A stretch of DNA of 64,000 nt from Streptomyces roseolilacinus (GCF_014649335.1 NZ_BMSV01000001.1:1-64000), one strand, 5' to 3'; shown: positions 1 to 7,860, counted from the stretch's first letter. Notes: generated by a model from the letters alone, not told the origin. Numbers and translations are program-made.

Positions 1-59
1 CCGTGAAGTACAAGGAGACCGCACGCGGCGGGCTGGCGGTCAACATCATCGAGTGCTGA
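1..59 (+). CDS. sdaA: C-terminal tail of probable L-serine dehydratase (partial)
   Basis: Only the last 18 codons are in the window, reading in frame 3 to a TGA at 57-59. The C-terminal sequence (KYKETARGGLAVNIIEC) resembles the conserved C-terminus of bacterial L-serine ammonia-lyases (KYxET..GGLAxN..EC), Fe-S enzymes that convert L-serine to pyruvate and ammonia. The call rests on this short tail and on recalled synteny, where sdaA lies near this region in Streptomyces. A strong hairpin follows 6 bases after the stop, which supports a real gene end. The catalytic part lies outside the window. Confidence 0.5.
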   Translation, partial: VKYKETARGGLAVNIIEC

Positions 60-65
60 GCCGAC

Positions 66-108
66 GGCCCCGGCCCGCTCCCGCCGTCTCGCGGAGCGGG
101 CCGGGGCC
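66..108 (+). terminator. Strong hairpin terminator after the sdaA-like gene
   Basis: The arms at 66-81 (GGCCCCGGCCCGCTCC) and 93-108 are perfect reverse complements over 16 bp with an 11-base loop. The hairpin begins 6 bases after the upstream stop codon. There is no long T run, which is usual for Streptomyces terminators. Confidence 0.8.
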
Positions 109-318
109 TTCCCTCTCCCCTCCCCCGCGAAGAGGCACCGAGCCGGAGAGGGCCTCGTCCACTCCCCTTCCGTCGAAGCGCATCAACTTCCCTTCCCCCT
201 TTCCTCTCCCCCACCCGCCGACACCGGCCGGCTCCGTCCACGACGACGGCGGCCGTTCTCGCGCTGCCCGTACTCTTGCCGCGCCGGCGATCTCGTCACT
301 ACGCTCCTCCCGGGAATC

Positions 319-328
319 GAAGCGCTTC
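319..328. promoter_or_regulatory. LacI-type operator candidate upstream of the GH43 gene
   Basis: GAAGCGCTTC is a perfect 10-bp palindrome with the central CG typical of LacI-family operators, flanked by TC on the left and AC on the right. It lies about 147 bases before the GH43 start codon. A degenerate related site (GAAG at 175-178, CTTC at 187-190) lies further upstream. The rest of the 366-base gap between the terminator and the GH43 gene shows no convincing gene. Local repressor control by the sugar substrate is inferred; no LacI gene is in the window. Confidence 0.45.
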
Positions 329-474
329 ACCATCGCGTGTGACAGCGGTACCGAGACCGGCGCTCCACCGGGATCCGCCCGCGCCGGCCGGCGTGCGCGG
401 TGCCGCCCCGGCCGCACCGCGCCGCACCGCGCCGTGTCGCACCGCGTCGCGCCCGGCGAAGGGGAGGGGACGGC

Positions 475-1998
475 ATGGCGTTCGGAGGGCAGGCGGACGG
501 CACCGTCGCCAACCCGGTGATCCCCGGCTTCCACCCCGACCCCAGCGTCTGCCGTGTGGGCGACGACTACTACCTGGCGTGCTCCAGCTTCGAGTACTTC
601 CCCGGCGTGCCCCTCTTCCACAGCCGCGACCTGGTGCACTGGACCCAGATCGGCAACGCCCTGGACCGGCCGGGCCAGCTGCGCCTCCCGGCGGACACCC
701 CGGCCTCCGGCGGGATCTACGCGCCCACGCTGCGCCACCACGACGGCCGGTTCTGGCTGATCGTCACCAACGTCAGCGACGGCGGCAACCTGCTGTTCAC
801 CACGACCGACCCGGCCGGGCCGTGGTCCGACCCGGTCCGGCTGCCCGGCGTCACCGGCATCGACCCCGACCTCGCCTGGGACGAGGAGGGCACCTGCTGG
901 TGCACGGTCGCCGGGGTCCACCAGGTGCGCATCGACCCGTACACCGGGGAGACGTTCGGCCCGCCGCGCCGGATCTGGTCCGGCACGCCCGGCGCCAAGG
1001 CCCCGGAGGCGCCGCACCTGTACCGGATCGGTGACCACTGGTACCTGCTCATCGCCGAGGGCGGCACCGAACGCGGCCACGGCGTCTCGGTCGCCCGGGG
1101 CCGCACCCCGGCCGGCCCCTTCGAGCCGTGCCCGGCCAACCCGGTCCTGACGCACCGCGGCCTCGACCACCCGATCCAGAACACCGGCCACGCCGACCTG
1201 GTCCAGGCGCCCGACGGCTCGTGGTGGATGGTGCTGCTCGGCGTGCGACCGGGCGGCGGCACCCCCGGCTGGCACGTGCTCGGCCGGGAGACCTTCCTGG
1301 CGCCGGTGGACTGGGTGGACGGCTGGCCCGTCGTCGGCGACCTGTCGCCCGCCCCGGCCGCACCCCCCTGGCCCCTCCGGCCGGGCCCCGCCGTGCCGCG
1401 CCGCGACGACTTCGACCTCGGCGAACCGCAGCCGTGCTGGATCTCGCCGCGCGACCGCTCCGCCCGGCACTGCACGACCGGGAAGCGCGCCGGGTGGCTG
1501 ACCCTGCACGCCCGCGGGGGCTCCCTGGACGACCTCGACGCCGTGTTCCTCGGCCGGCGCCAGCAGCACCCGTCGTGCCGGGTACGCGCGCTCGTCGACC
1601 CTGCGGGGGGACGCGGCGGCCTGGCGGTCCGGCTCGACGAGCGGCACCACTACGAGATCGAGGCGGACTCCGCGGAGGTGAGGCTGATCGCCCGCATCGG
1701 CCCGCTGCGCACGGTGGTGGCGTCCCGGCCGGTACCGGCGGCCGGCCCCCTGGTCCTCGGCGTCGACGTGACCGCCGTGCGCACGCCCCACGATCCGCGC
1801 TCCGGCCCCGACGACCTCTCCCTCGGCGTCGAGGAGCGGGACGGCGCGTTCACCCCGCTCGGCACCCTCGACGGCCGGTACCTGTCCACCGAGGTGGCCG
1901 GCGGCTTCACCGGCCGGGTCATCGGCATGTACGCCGCGGCCGGCACGGTCCACTTCGACTGGTTCGACTACGAACCGCTCGACCCCCCGCACCCGTGA
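475..1998 (+). CDS. GH43 family glycoside hydrolase (beta-xylosidase / arabinofuranosidase type), intracellular
   Basis: This 507-residue protein starts at ATG 475, 4 bases after the ribosome site GGGGAGGGGA; the frame stays open further upstream but without such a site. It opens with NPVIPGFHPDPSVCRVGDDYY, the GH43 start in which the Asp of HPDPS is the catalytic base. GIDPDLAWDE carries the pKa-modulating Asp and KAPEAPHLY the probable acid Glu. The N-terminal part is the five-bladed propeller; roughly residues 320-505 form the C-terminal beta-sandwich common in GH43 xylosidases. There is no signal peptide, so it should act in the cytoplasm on imported xylo- or arabino-oligosaccharides. Exact substrate cannot be fixed from sequence. 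A LacI-type operator lies upstream. Confidence 0.88.
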   Translation: MAFGGQADGTVANPVIPGFHPDPSVCRVGDDYYLACSSFEYFPGVPLFHSRDLVHWTQIGNALDRPGQLRLPADTPASGGIYAPTLRHHDGRFWLIVTNVSDGGNLLFTTTDPAGPWSDPVRLPGVTGIDPDLAWDEEGTCWCTVAGVHQVRIDPYTGETFGPPRRIWSGTPGAKAPEAPHLYRIGDHWYLLIAEGGTERGHGVSVARGRTPAGPFEPCPANPVLTHRGLDHPIQNTGHADLVQAPDGSWWMVLLGVRPGGGTPGWHVLGRETFLAPVDWVDGWPVVGDLSPAPAAPPWPLRPGPAVPRRDDFDLGEPQPCWISPRDRSARHCTTGKRAGWLTLHARGGSLDDLDAVFLGRRQQHPSCRVRALVDPAGGRGGLAVRLDERHHYEIEADSAEVRLIARIGPLRTVVASRPVPAAGPLVLGVDVTAVRTPHDPRSGPDDLSLGVEERDGAFTPLGTLDGRYLSTEVAGGFTGRVIGMYAAAGTVHFDWFDYEPLDPPHP

Positions 1999-2122
1999 CG
2001 TTCCGCCCTTCCCCTTCCGGAGCGGCGGCGCCCCTCGGTGCGCACCGGGCGGCCGGCACGCGCCGAGGGGGCGTCACCACCGCGGGTCGCGGGGGACGCC
2101 CCCTCGGGCGCGTGCGGGCGGT

Positions 2123-2338
2123 TCAGGCCCTGTTGAGGTGGGCCCAGAACTCGTCCCAGCTCAGCTGGCCGTCGGCGTTGCCGTCCTGCGCGTTGATGAC
2201 CGCCTGGGCGACCGTCTCGGTGACCTGGAAGTCGCCGAGCTGCGCCATGACGCTCTTGTACTCCGCGGCCGTGATGAACCCGTCGCCGTTCACGTCGTAA
2301 CGGTCGAAAGCCTTGCGCGCAGACTCGATGTCCGCCAT
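2123..2338 (-). CDS. Small EF-hand calcium-binding protein
   Basis: A 71-residue protein with two EF-hand loops: DVNGDGFITAAE (residues 15-26) and DGNADGQLSWDE (52-63). Both keep the Asp/Asn/Asp and the last Glu that coordinate calcium. There is no signal peptide or membrane segment. ATG 2338 follows AGGGGTGG by 4 bases. Small cytoplasmic calcium-binding proteins of this type (Cab proteins) are known in Streptomyces and have been linked to spore and aerial development; that role is not shown here. It diverges from the GNAT gene across 93 bases. Confidence 0.88.
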   Translation of the reverse strand: MADIESARKAFDRYDVNGDGFITAAEYKSVMAQLGDFQVTETVAQAVINAQDGNADGQLSWDEFWAHLNRA

Positions 2339-2431
2339 CGCTCCACCCCTTCGTCTCTCTGTACTACGGCCGCAAGGGTATCCGCAGGGGGTGGTGGCCC
2401 GACGCGGTGGGCCTCGGGTGACGATGGGGGC

Positions 2432-3070
2432 ATGAGCGACGAGGTGGCACGGGTCCTGGAGGCGGCGGCGCGCGGCGAGTTCCCGGCGCCGGATGGTTCG
2501 ACGGTGATCGTCCCGCAGCCGAGCCGGCGCGACGCGGGCGTGCTGGCCTTCACGGCGCACTCGGTGGTGTTCCTCGACGAGGACCCGGAGTGGGTCCGCG
2601 CCGAGCTGGCCGCCGCCGGCAGCGATCCGCTGGCCGCGTCGATGAACCCGCTGTTCCTGGCGTCGCTGATGCGCCGCACGGGGCGGTCGATGGACACGGT
2701 GGACCTGCTGACCGTGGCGCCGGCGCTCCCGGGCGGGCCGCCCGTGCCGCTGCGGGAGATCGAGGACCCGGAGCACCCGCGGGTGGTGCGGGCCCGGAAG
2801 TACCGCGACGACGTACGGGTGTGGCGGGCGGACGGAGGGGTCGTCGTCCTGGGGCGCGCCGTCGCGGGCCGGTGGGAGGCGGCGATCGAACTGGACGAGG
2901 AGGCACGGGGGCGGGGCCTGGGCGTGCGGCTGGCCCTGGCCGCCCGCCACCTGGTGCCGGGCGGCCACGTGTGGGCGCAGCAGCCTCCGGGCAACGCCCG
3001 CAGCGTGCGGACGTTCCAGGCGGCCGGCTACCGCCCGGTGTGCGCGGAGGCCCTCCTCACAGCCAGCTGA
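2432..3070 (+). CDS. GNAT-fold N-acetyltransferase
   Basis: A 212-residue protein starting at ATG 2432. The C-terminal half carries the acetyl-CoA binding motif in EARGRGLGVRLALAARH (R-G-x-G-L-G), followed by NARSVRTFQAAGYRPV, the usual GNAT end where the motif-B helix meets the last strand. The N-terminal about 100 residues are variable and look like an acceptor-binding region. Substrate is unknown. No strong ribosome site is seen before the start, only GGGGGC, so the start is a moderate guess. Confidence 0.75.
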   Translation: MSDEVARVLEAAARGEFPAPDGSTVIVPQPSRRDAGVLAFTAHSVVFLDEDPEWVRAELAAAGSDPLAASMNPLFLASLMRRTGRSMDTVDLLTVAPALPGGPPVPLREIEDPEHPRVVRARKYRDDVRVWRADGGVVVLGRAVAGRWEAAIELDEEARGRGLGVRLALAARHLVPGGHVWAQQPPGNARSVRTFQAAGYRPVCAEALLTAS

Positions 3071-3123
3071 GCACCGCCTTTCGCCCCCCTGCGCCCCCGA
3101 ACCCTCCGGCGGGCCCACACCCG

Positions 3124-3276
3124 CGCCGGGGAGGGGGGGCGCCCCCGTGGGCCGCTCGTGAAGCCGAAGGGCACGTGCAGGCCGGGCCGATGGGGGGTGC
3201 GCTTCGTGCGGGGCCGGGTCGCCGGGGAGGGGGAGGGTTCCCCGCTGGGCCGCTCGTGGAGCCGAAGGGGCGCGTG
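3124..3276. repeat. Pair of imperfect ~55-bp direct repeats in an intergenic gap
   Basis: Two copies, about 3124-3177 and 3220-3276, share a CGCCGGGGAGGGGG start and a TGGGCCGCTCGTGRAGCCGA core (R = A in the first, G in the second), followed by AGGG and CRCGTG with small indels. Start-to-start spacing is about 96 bases. The 312-base gap 3071-3382 has no convincing gene; short frames across it just translate the repeat. Confidence 0.75.
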
Positions 3277-3347
3277 GGTGTCGACAGGCCGATCGCGCGC
3301 AGGCCCTGAGGGACGAAGGGCTGAGCACGTTCGGCCTGTCGACACCC
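3276..3347. repeat. Long nested hairpin between GNAT and beta-propeller genes
   Basis: Perfect 17-bp arms lie at 3276-3292 (GGGTGTCGACAGGCCGA) and 3331-3347, separated by 38 bases. Inside the loop a smaller stem pairs GCCCT (3303-3307) with AGGGC (3317-3321). It sits between convergent genes (GNAT + and beta-propeller -), so it could be a shared terminator. The long loop and direct repeats beside it also suit a palindromic repeat element. Confidence 0.7.
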
Positions 3348-3382
3348 GCTCCCAGCGCCCCGGAGGCGCAACGAGCCAAAAA

Positions 3383-4561
3383 TTACCTAAACACCCCGGT
3401 ATGCCCCAGCGAATAGCGGCCCGGCTGGGGGTAGACCGCCAGGCCGTGGGGGCCGGCGCCGACGGGGATGCGGGCGAGTTGCCGGCCGGTGGTGGTGTCG
3501 ATGGCGTACACCTCGGAGTCGTACCGTCCGGACAGCCACAGGACCTTGCCGTCGGCCGAGACGCCGCCCATGTCCGGGGAGCCGCCGTCCGGGAGCCACC
3601 ATTTCTTCGTCAGTTTGTTCTTGGTGAAGTCGAAGACGGAGACGGAGCCCTCACCGCGGTTGGGGATGTACATCTCCTTGGAGTCGCGGGAGACGTAGAG
3701 GCCGTGGCAGCCCTTGCCGGTGGGCAGGAGGCGGGGGGTGGCGAAGGTGTCGGCGTCGAGGGCCCAGATGCCGTGGGCCGTCATGTCGGCGATGTAGAAG
3801 GTCTTCCCGTCCGGTGAGAGTTTCACGTCCTGTGGCATGGCGCCGTCGAAGGGGAGTTCGCGCCGGGCGACGACCTTCATCCTCTGGGTGTCGACTTTGA
3901 GCAGTTCGCCGGAGAACTCGCAGGAGACGACGAAGTGGCGGCCGTCGGCGGAGAAGTCGGCGTGGTTGACCCCGTAGCAGGGGACGGGTTCGGTGTGGCG
4001 GCGTTCCATGGTGTGGGGGTCGCGGAAGACGATCTCCCGGTCGAGGGAGGCCATGACGACGGCGTACCTGCCGTTGGACGTGAAGTAGAGGTTGTACGGG
4101 TCGTGGACCTCGACGTCCTTGCCGCGCCTGCCCGTGCGGGGGTCGATGGGGGTGAGGGTGTGGCCCTGGTTGTTGTTGACCCAGAGGGTCTTGAGGTCCC
4201 AGGACGGGACGACGTGCTGGGGGTGTCTGCCGACCGGGATGGTCTCGACGACCCGGTAGGTCGCGGGGTCGATGACGGACACCGTGTCGGAGAGGGTGTT
4301 GGGGACGTACACGCGGGAGGGGAAGTCCCTGACCACCGGGGAGAGCCGGTGGGGGCGGTCGGCGGCGTAGACGTCCCGGGGGTCGAGCGGGGGCGGCATG
4401 CCGGGCAGGGCGGCCGGCCCGGCGGGGGTGGCCTTCGCCGGGGCGGCCTGGCGCGGTGCGGTGGCCTTCGGCGGGGCGGATCCACCGGAGCAGCCGGCGA
4501 GGGCGGCCAGCAGCGCGGCCGCGACGAGGCCGAGGGAACGCTTGCTCGGGAGCGGGGTCAC
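3383..4561 (-). CDS. Beta-propeller (YncE/YVTN-type) lipoprotein
   Basis: A 392-residue protein from GTG 4561. The N-terminus is basic, then hydrophobic (GLVAAALLAALAGC), with a lipobox LAGC placing the lipidated cysteine at residue 24, so it should be anchored outside the membrane. An Ala/Pro-rich linker follows. Repeats of the YVTN type fill the rest (VYVPNTLSDTVSVID, LWVNNNQGHTL, TFYIADMTAHGIWAL, MYIPNRGEGSVSVFD, VLWLSGRYDSEVYAID), giving about seven blades. Such proteins bind ligands or redox partners; no heme or metal motif is clear. The ribosome site is weak (GGA about 5 bases before the start), so the start was chosen to fit the signal peptide. The frame ends at TAA 3383-3385. Confidence 0.8.
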   Translation of the reverse strand: MTPLPSKRSLGLVAAALLAALAGCSGGSAPPKATAPRQAAPAKATPAGPAALPGMPPPLDPRDVYAADRPHRLSPVVRDFPSRVYVPNTLSDTVSVIDPATYRVVETIPVGRHPQHVVPSWDLKTLWVNNNQGHTLTPIDPRTGRRGKDVEVHDPYNLYFTSNGRYAVVMASLDREIVFRDPHTMERRHTEPVPCYGVNHADFSADGRHFVVSCEFSGELLKVDTQRMKVVARRELPFDGAMPQDVKLSPDGKTFYIADMTAHGIWALDADTFATPRLLPTGKGCHGLYVSRDSKEMYIPNRGEGSVSVFDFTKNKLTKKWWLPDGGSPDMGGVSADGKVLWLSGRYDSEVYAIDTTTGRQLARIPVGAGPHGLAVYPQPGRYSLGHTGVFR

Positions 4562-4778
4562 GTGTCCATTTAAGGAGGAGGAGGGGGGAAAGGTGCCGAT
4601 TGGCGCAGGGCATGCCTTTCGCGCGTCGACGGAGCGGGCGCACCGGAGAGGCATCCAAGGAGGGGAAGCACTCAGTCAATCCGATAATTATTCATGGTTT
4701 TCCAGGCGAGTGGCCGACCTCACCTTGGAATCATCGGGGAATTGTCCGAGTTGCTCACTCTTGAGGAGCCTTGGGAGT

Positions 4779-4807
4779 TTGGCGACAAGGCCCCCGTCTG
4801 CCATAGT
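4779..4807 (+). promoter_or_regulatory. Sigma-70-type promoter with no protein gene behind it
   Basis: TTGGCG at 4779-4784 and CATAGT at 4802-4807 are spaced by exactly 17 bases, close to the HrdB consensus (TTGAC, TAGNNT). It points right into a 130-base stretch with no coding frame, ending in a hairpin. This is the basis for the small RNA call. Confidence 0.5.
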
Positions 4808-4812
4808 CGAGG

Positions 4813-4934
4813 CATACGACCCCCTTGACCCGGGCCAGGTCGTCGACAGCGCCGTCGGACACACCCCTCCTCGTCCGCGGCGCTCCCCCCAGAAGCCCCC
4901 GCGGCGCCCCACGACGGTGCGCAGGGGGCTTCTG
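4813..4934 (+). ncRNA. Candidate structured small RNA with C-rich loops
   Basis: Downstream of the 4779-4807 promoter the sequence can fold into three hairpins. Hairpin 1 pairs ACGACC (4816-4821) with GGTCGT (4838-4843) around a C-rich loop. Hairpin 2 pairs CGGAC (4856-4860) with GTCCG (4873-4877) around ACACCCCTCCTC. The third is the 11-bp terminator at 4890-4934. Promoter, two C-rich-loop stems and terminator together suggest a transcript of about 120 nt. The layout recalls the actinobacterial 6C RNA, but the loop C runs here are five and four, not six, so no family is assigned. The 378-base gap 4562-4939 holds no other gene. Confidence 0.4.
4890..4934. terminator. Hairpin shared by small RNA and RsbW-like gene
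   Basis: The arms CAGAAGCCCCC (4890-4900) and GGGGGCTTCTG (4924-4934) pair perfectly over 11 bp. The hairpin lies 5 bases beyond the stop of the leftward gene ending at 4940 and at the end of the rightward RNA candidate, so it can serve both strands. Confidence 0.7.
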
Positions 4935-4939
4935 TGCGT

Positions 4940-5446
4940 TCAGCGGTCGGTGACCCGCATCTCGAACCAGGTGTTCTTGCCGCGCGGCAGGAGGTCGACG
5001 CCCCAGCGGTCCGAGAGCTTGTCCACGACGAACAGCCCGCGTCCGCTGACGTCCATGCTCCGCACCGGCATGAGGCACGGCAGGCCGCGCGACGGGTCGC
5101 GCACCTCCACCCGGATCCGGCCACCCCGGCGGCGGTACATGCGCAGCCCGAACGCGCGGGCGCCGGTGTGCCGCACGGCGTTGCCGACGAGTTCGGAGAC
5201 GAGCAGGATCACGTCCTCGGCGATCTGCGGGCCGAGCGACCAGGTGCGCAGGACGACGCACTGGGCGAGCCGGCGGGCGATCGCGGCGGACTCGGGGCGG
5301 GAGGGCAGCCGTACCTCCTCCACGCTCGGATCGCCGTACAGTTCGAGCGCCTTGAGGGCCTGCTCGTCATCCGCGGAGGGTACCCATCTCGCCGCGGTGG
5401 CACCGCCGTGCTGCCACGGTCGCTCCACACCATCCAGCCCCGCCAT
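4940..5446 (-). CDS. RsbW/SpoIIAB-like ATP-binding regulator (anti-sigma type)
   Basis: A 168-residue protein if started at ATG 5446; an upstream ATG pair near 5458 is possible. It is a single HATPase_c domain of the anti-sigma kind: N box SELVGNAVRHTG, G1 box VRDPSRGLP, G2 box SGRGLFVVDKLSDRWGV. No histidine phosphorylation domain or membrane segment is present. Proteins of this class are abundant in Streptomyces and bind sigma factors or anti-anti-sigma proteins; the partner is not nearby and is unknown. A perfect 19-bp dyad lies upstream at 5583-5601 and a terminator follows the gene. Confidence 0.8.
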   Translation of the reverse strand: MAGLDGVERPWQHGGATAARWVPSADDEQALKALELYGDPSVEEVRLPSRPESAAIARRLAQCVVLRTWSLGPQIAEDVILLVSELVGNAVRHTGARAFGLRMYRRRGGRIRVEVRDPSRGLPCLMPVRSMDVSGRGLFVVDKLSDRWGVDLLPRGKNTWFEMRVTDR

Positions 5447-5582
5447 GCCCACCATCATGGCCGTCCGGCGGGACCCGCGGGGCGGTTCCGCGGGAATCGA
5501 CCCGGCGGAACTGGCCGCCCCGCGGGCCGCCGACGGCATATGACGCGGGCATCGGAAGTCCTTCGCACCCGCGCTGACCTGC

Positions 5583-5601
5583 GGTGACGCGACACGTCAC
5601 C
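5583..5601. promoter_or_regulatory. Perfect 7-bp dyad between divergent-facing gene ends
   Basis: GGTGACG (5583-5589) and CGTCACC (5595-5601) are perfect inverted copies with a 5-base spacer. It lies about 137 bases before the start of the RsbW-like gene and beyond the 3' end of the enoyl-CoA hydratase gene, so it most likely belongs to the former. No other gene is seen in 5447-5745. Confidence 0.35.
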
Positions 5602-5745
5602 AGGGTGGCGGAGATGGCCGATCCAGGGCTCCCCAACGGTTCCACCAGGGACCTCAAACCACCCGGACGGTGGAATTCCCGGCGCGCGGATCCTCCCGCG
5701 CCGCGGCACCGCCCGGACGGTTCGGACGCCCCAACGGGGTCCCGC

Positions 5746-6513
5746 TCAGAGGAACTTGGCCTTGCCCGGCCCCTCCTCGACGAAGCTGCGCATGCCGCGC
5801 TCCCGGTCCTCGGTGGCGAACAGGCCCGCGAACCAGTTGCGTTCGATCGCCAGACCCGTGTCGATGTCCGTCTCCAGACCGGCGTCCACCGACTCCTTGG
5901 CGGCGCGCAGGGCGAGCGCCGGGCCCTGCGCGAGCTTCGCGGCCCAGGCGTGCGCCTGCTCGTACACCTCGGCGGCGGGGACGACCCGGTCGACCAGGCC
6001 GATCGCCAGGGCCTCGTCGGCCTTGACGTGGCGGCCGGTGAAGATGAGGTCCTTGGCCTTCGAGGGACCCACGAGCCGGGCGAGGCGCTGGGTGCCGCCC
6101 GCGCCGGGGATGAGGCCGAGCAGGATCTCGGGCTGGCCCAGCTTCGCGTTGTCGGCGGCGATGCGGAAGTCGGCGCACAGCGCCAGCTCGCAGCCGCCGC
6201 CCAGGGCGTAGCCGGTGACGGCGGCGACGACGGGCTTGGGGATGCGGGCGACGGCGGTGAAGGAGTCCTGGAGGGCCTTGCCCCGCACCACCATGGCCGC
6301 GTGGTCCATGAGCTGCATCTCCTTGATGTCCGCGCCGGCGGCGAACACCTTCTCCCCGCCGTGGACGACGACGGCGCGGACGTCGTCGCGGCCCGCGGCC
6401 TCCTCGGCGAGTTCCTTGAGCCGGTCCTGCGTGGCGATGTCCAGCGCGTTCATCGGGGGGCGGTCCAGGCGGATGGTGCCGACGCCCGCGGAAACTTCGA
6501 GAGTCACTGTCAT
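5746..6513 (-). CDS. Enoyl-CoA hydratase/isomerase (crotonase family)
   Basis: A 255-residue crotonase-fold protein from ATG 6513. The oxyanion-hole segment AGADIKEM and both catalytic glutamates are present: GYALGGGCELA and LGQPEILLGLIPGAGGTQ, matching Glu144 and Glu164 of rat enoyl-CoA hydratase. It should hydrate trans-2-enoyl-CoA in fatty or amino acid beta-oxidation, in the cytoplasm. It stands alone, between an RsbW-like gene and the transpeptidases, so no pathway partner is implied. Length is normal for the family. Confidence 0.9.
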   Translation of the reverse strand: MTVTLEVSAGVGTIRLDRPPMNALDIATQDRLKELAEEAAGRDDVRAVVVHGGEKVFAAGADIKEMQLMDHAAMVVRGKALQDSFTAVARIPKPVVAAVTGYALGGGCELALCADFRIAADNAKLGQPEILLGLIPGAGGTQRLARLVGPSKAKDLIFTGRHVKADEALAIGLVDRVVPAAEVYEQAHAWAAKLAQGPALALRAAKESVDAGLETDIDTGLAIERNWFAGLFATEDRERGMRSFVEEGPGKAKFL

Positions 6514-6600
6514 ACGGGGCAGGTTAGCCGCCGTTAACGCCGCGGGGACCGGTGCGGTTCGTCACAGCACCGGTCCCCGCGGGCGGAATTCACCGTTCGG

Positions 6601-7860
6601 TCACTTGGTCCACTCCGACCACGGCATGTTCCAGCCGTTGAGGCCGTTGTCCGGCTGGATCTGCTTGTCCTTGGAGTTCTTCACGACGACCACGTCACCG
6701 ATGAGGGAGTTGTCGTAGAACCAGGCGGCCGGCGTCGAGCCGTCGTACGCGCCGCGCACGTCGCGCAGGCCGACGCAGCCGTGGCTGACGTTGGAGGAGC
6801 CGAAGGTGCCCGCCGACGCCCAGTAGTTGCCGTGGACGAAGGTGCCCGAGGTGGACAGGCGCATCGCGTGCGGCACGTCCTTGATGTCGTACTCGCCGCC
6901 GAAGCCGACGGTCGCGCCGTTCATCCGGGTCACCTTGTACTTCTCGCTGATGACCATCTGGCCGTTGTACGTGGTGGTGGACGGGGCGCCCGCGGTGATC
7001 GGGATGGTCTTGATCGTCTTGCCGTCGCGGACGACCGTCATGGTCTTGGCGCTCGCGTCGACGGTGGAGACCTGGCTGCGGCCGATGGTGAAGGCGAACT
7101 TCTTGGTCTGCTTGCCGTAGACGCCGGGGCGGCCCTCGACGCCGTCCAGGTTGAGCTCGACGGTCACCTTGGTGCCGGGCGCCCAGTACTTCTCCGGGCG
7201 GAAGTCGAGCCGGTCGTTGCCGAACCAGTGGCCCTCGATCGGCACGGCCGGCACGGCGGTCACCTTGATGCCGGCCTCGACGGCCTCCGGGGCGGTGATG
7301 CCCCGGGTGAAGTTGATGGACACCGGCATGCCGACGCCGACCGTCTGGCCGTCCTCGGGCGTGTAGTGGCCGACGAACGTGTTCTTCGGGACGAGCGTGG
7401 TGAAGGTCGTGTCCTTGGCCGACTCACGACCCGCCGCGTCCTTGGCGACCGCGTGCACCTTGTACCTGGTGGCCGCCGCCAGGTGCCTGACCGGCTGCCA
7501 GCTGGTGGCGTCCGCGGACAGGGCGCCCTCGACGGGCCGGCCCTTGGAGTCGGTGACGGTGACCGTGGTCAGCTTGCCGCTCTCCGCGGTGACCTTCAGC
7601 GCGCCGCTGGTCGCGACCGCGTCGGCGCCGTCCTTCGGCGCGACGGTGACGACGGCCTGCGAGGCGGCGTTCTCCACCTGCCCCGAGCCGTTCTTGCCCG
7701 GCGCGCCGCCCTTGCCGTCCTCCGCCGAGCCCCCGCCACCGCACGCGGTGACGAGCAGCAGCAACGTTCCGGCGACGACGGCCAGCGGTCCTCTGCCCCG
7801 GCCGCGCCGGCTCCGCGGCGCGACTCCGGCCGACGCCCCCGATATCGGCTGCCCCTTCAC
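6601..7860 (-). CDS. L,D-transpeptidase lipoprotein (YkuD family)
   Basis: A 419-residue protein from GTG 7860, 6 bases after GAGGGGAGAG. A basic N-terminus and hydrophobic stretch end in the lipobox LVTAC (Cys40). After a Gly/Ser/Asp-rich linker come two Ig-like domains and the YkuD domain with HGNYWASAGTFG and SNVSHGCVGLRD, giving the catalytic His and Cys of the SHGCxxL motif. The end GLNGWNMPWSEW is typical of actinobacterial enzymes. It should form 3-3 cross-links in peptidoglycan on the outer face of the membrane. A close paralogue lies directly upstream on the same strand. Confidence 0.93.
   Translation of the reverse strand: MKGQPISGASAGVAPRSRRGRGRGPLAVVAGTLLLLVTACGGGGSAEDGKGGAPGKNGSGQVENAASQAVVTVAPKDGADAVATSGALKVTAESGKLTTVTVTDSKGRPVEGALSADATSWQPVRHLAAATRYKVHAVAKDAAGRESAKDTTFTTLVPKNTFVGHYTPEDGQTVGVGMPVSINFTRGITAPEAVEAGIKVTAVPAVPIEGHWFGNDRLDFRPEKYWAPGTKVTVELNLDGVEGRPGVYGKQTKKFAFTIGRSQVSTVDASAKTMTVVRDGKTIKTIPITAGAPSTTTYNGQMVISEKYKVTRMNGATVGFGGEYDIKDVPHAMRLSTSGTFVHGNYWASAGTFGSSNVSHGCVGLRDVRGAYDGSTPAAWFYDNSLIGDVVVVKNSKDKQIQPDNGLNGWNMPWSEWTK

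Noticed and set aside
53..520. A 155-codon frame upstream of the GH43 gene
   Set aside because: It crosses the sdaA terminator and the LacI-type operator, has no ribosome site and overlaps the start of the GH43 gene.
4813..4934. Firm assignment of the small RNA as 6C RNA
   Set aside because: The loops have runs of five and four C, not six, and I could not run a covariance search, so the family name is withheld.
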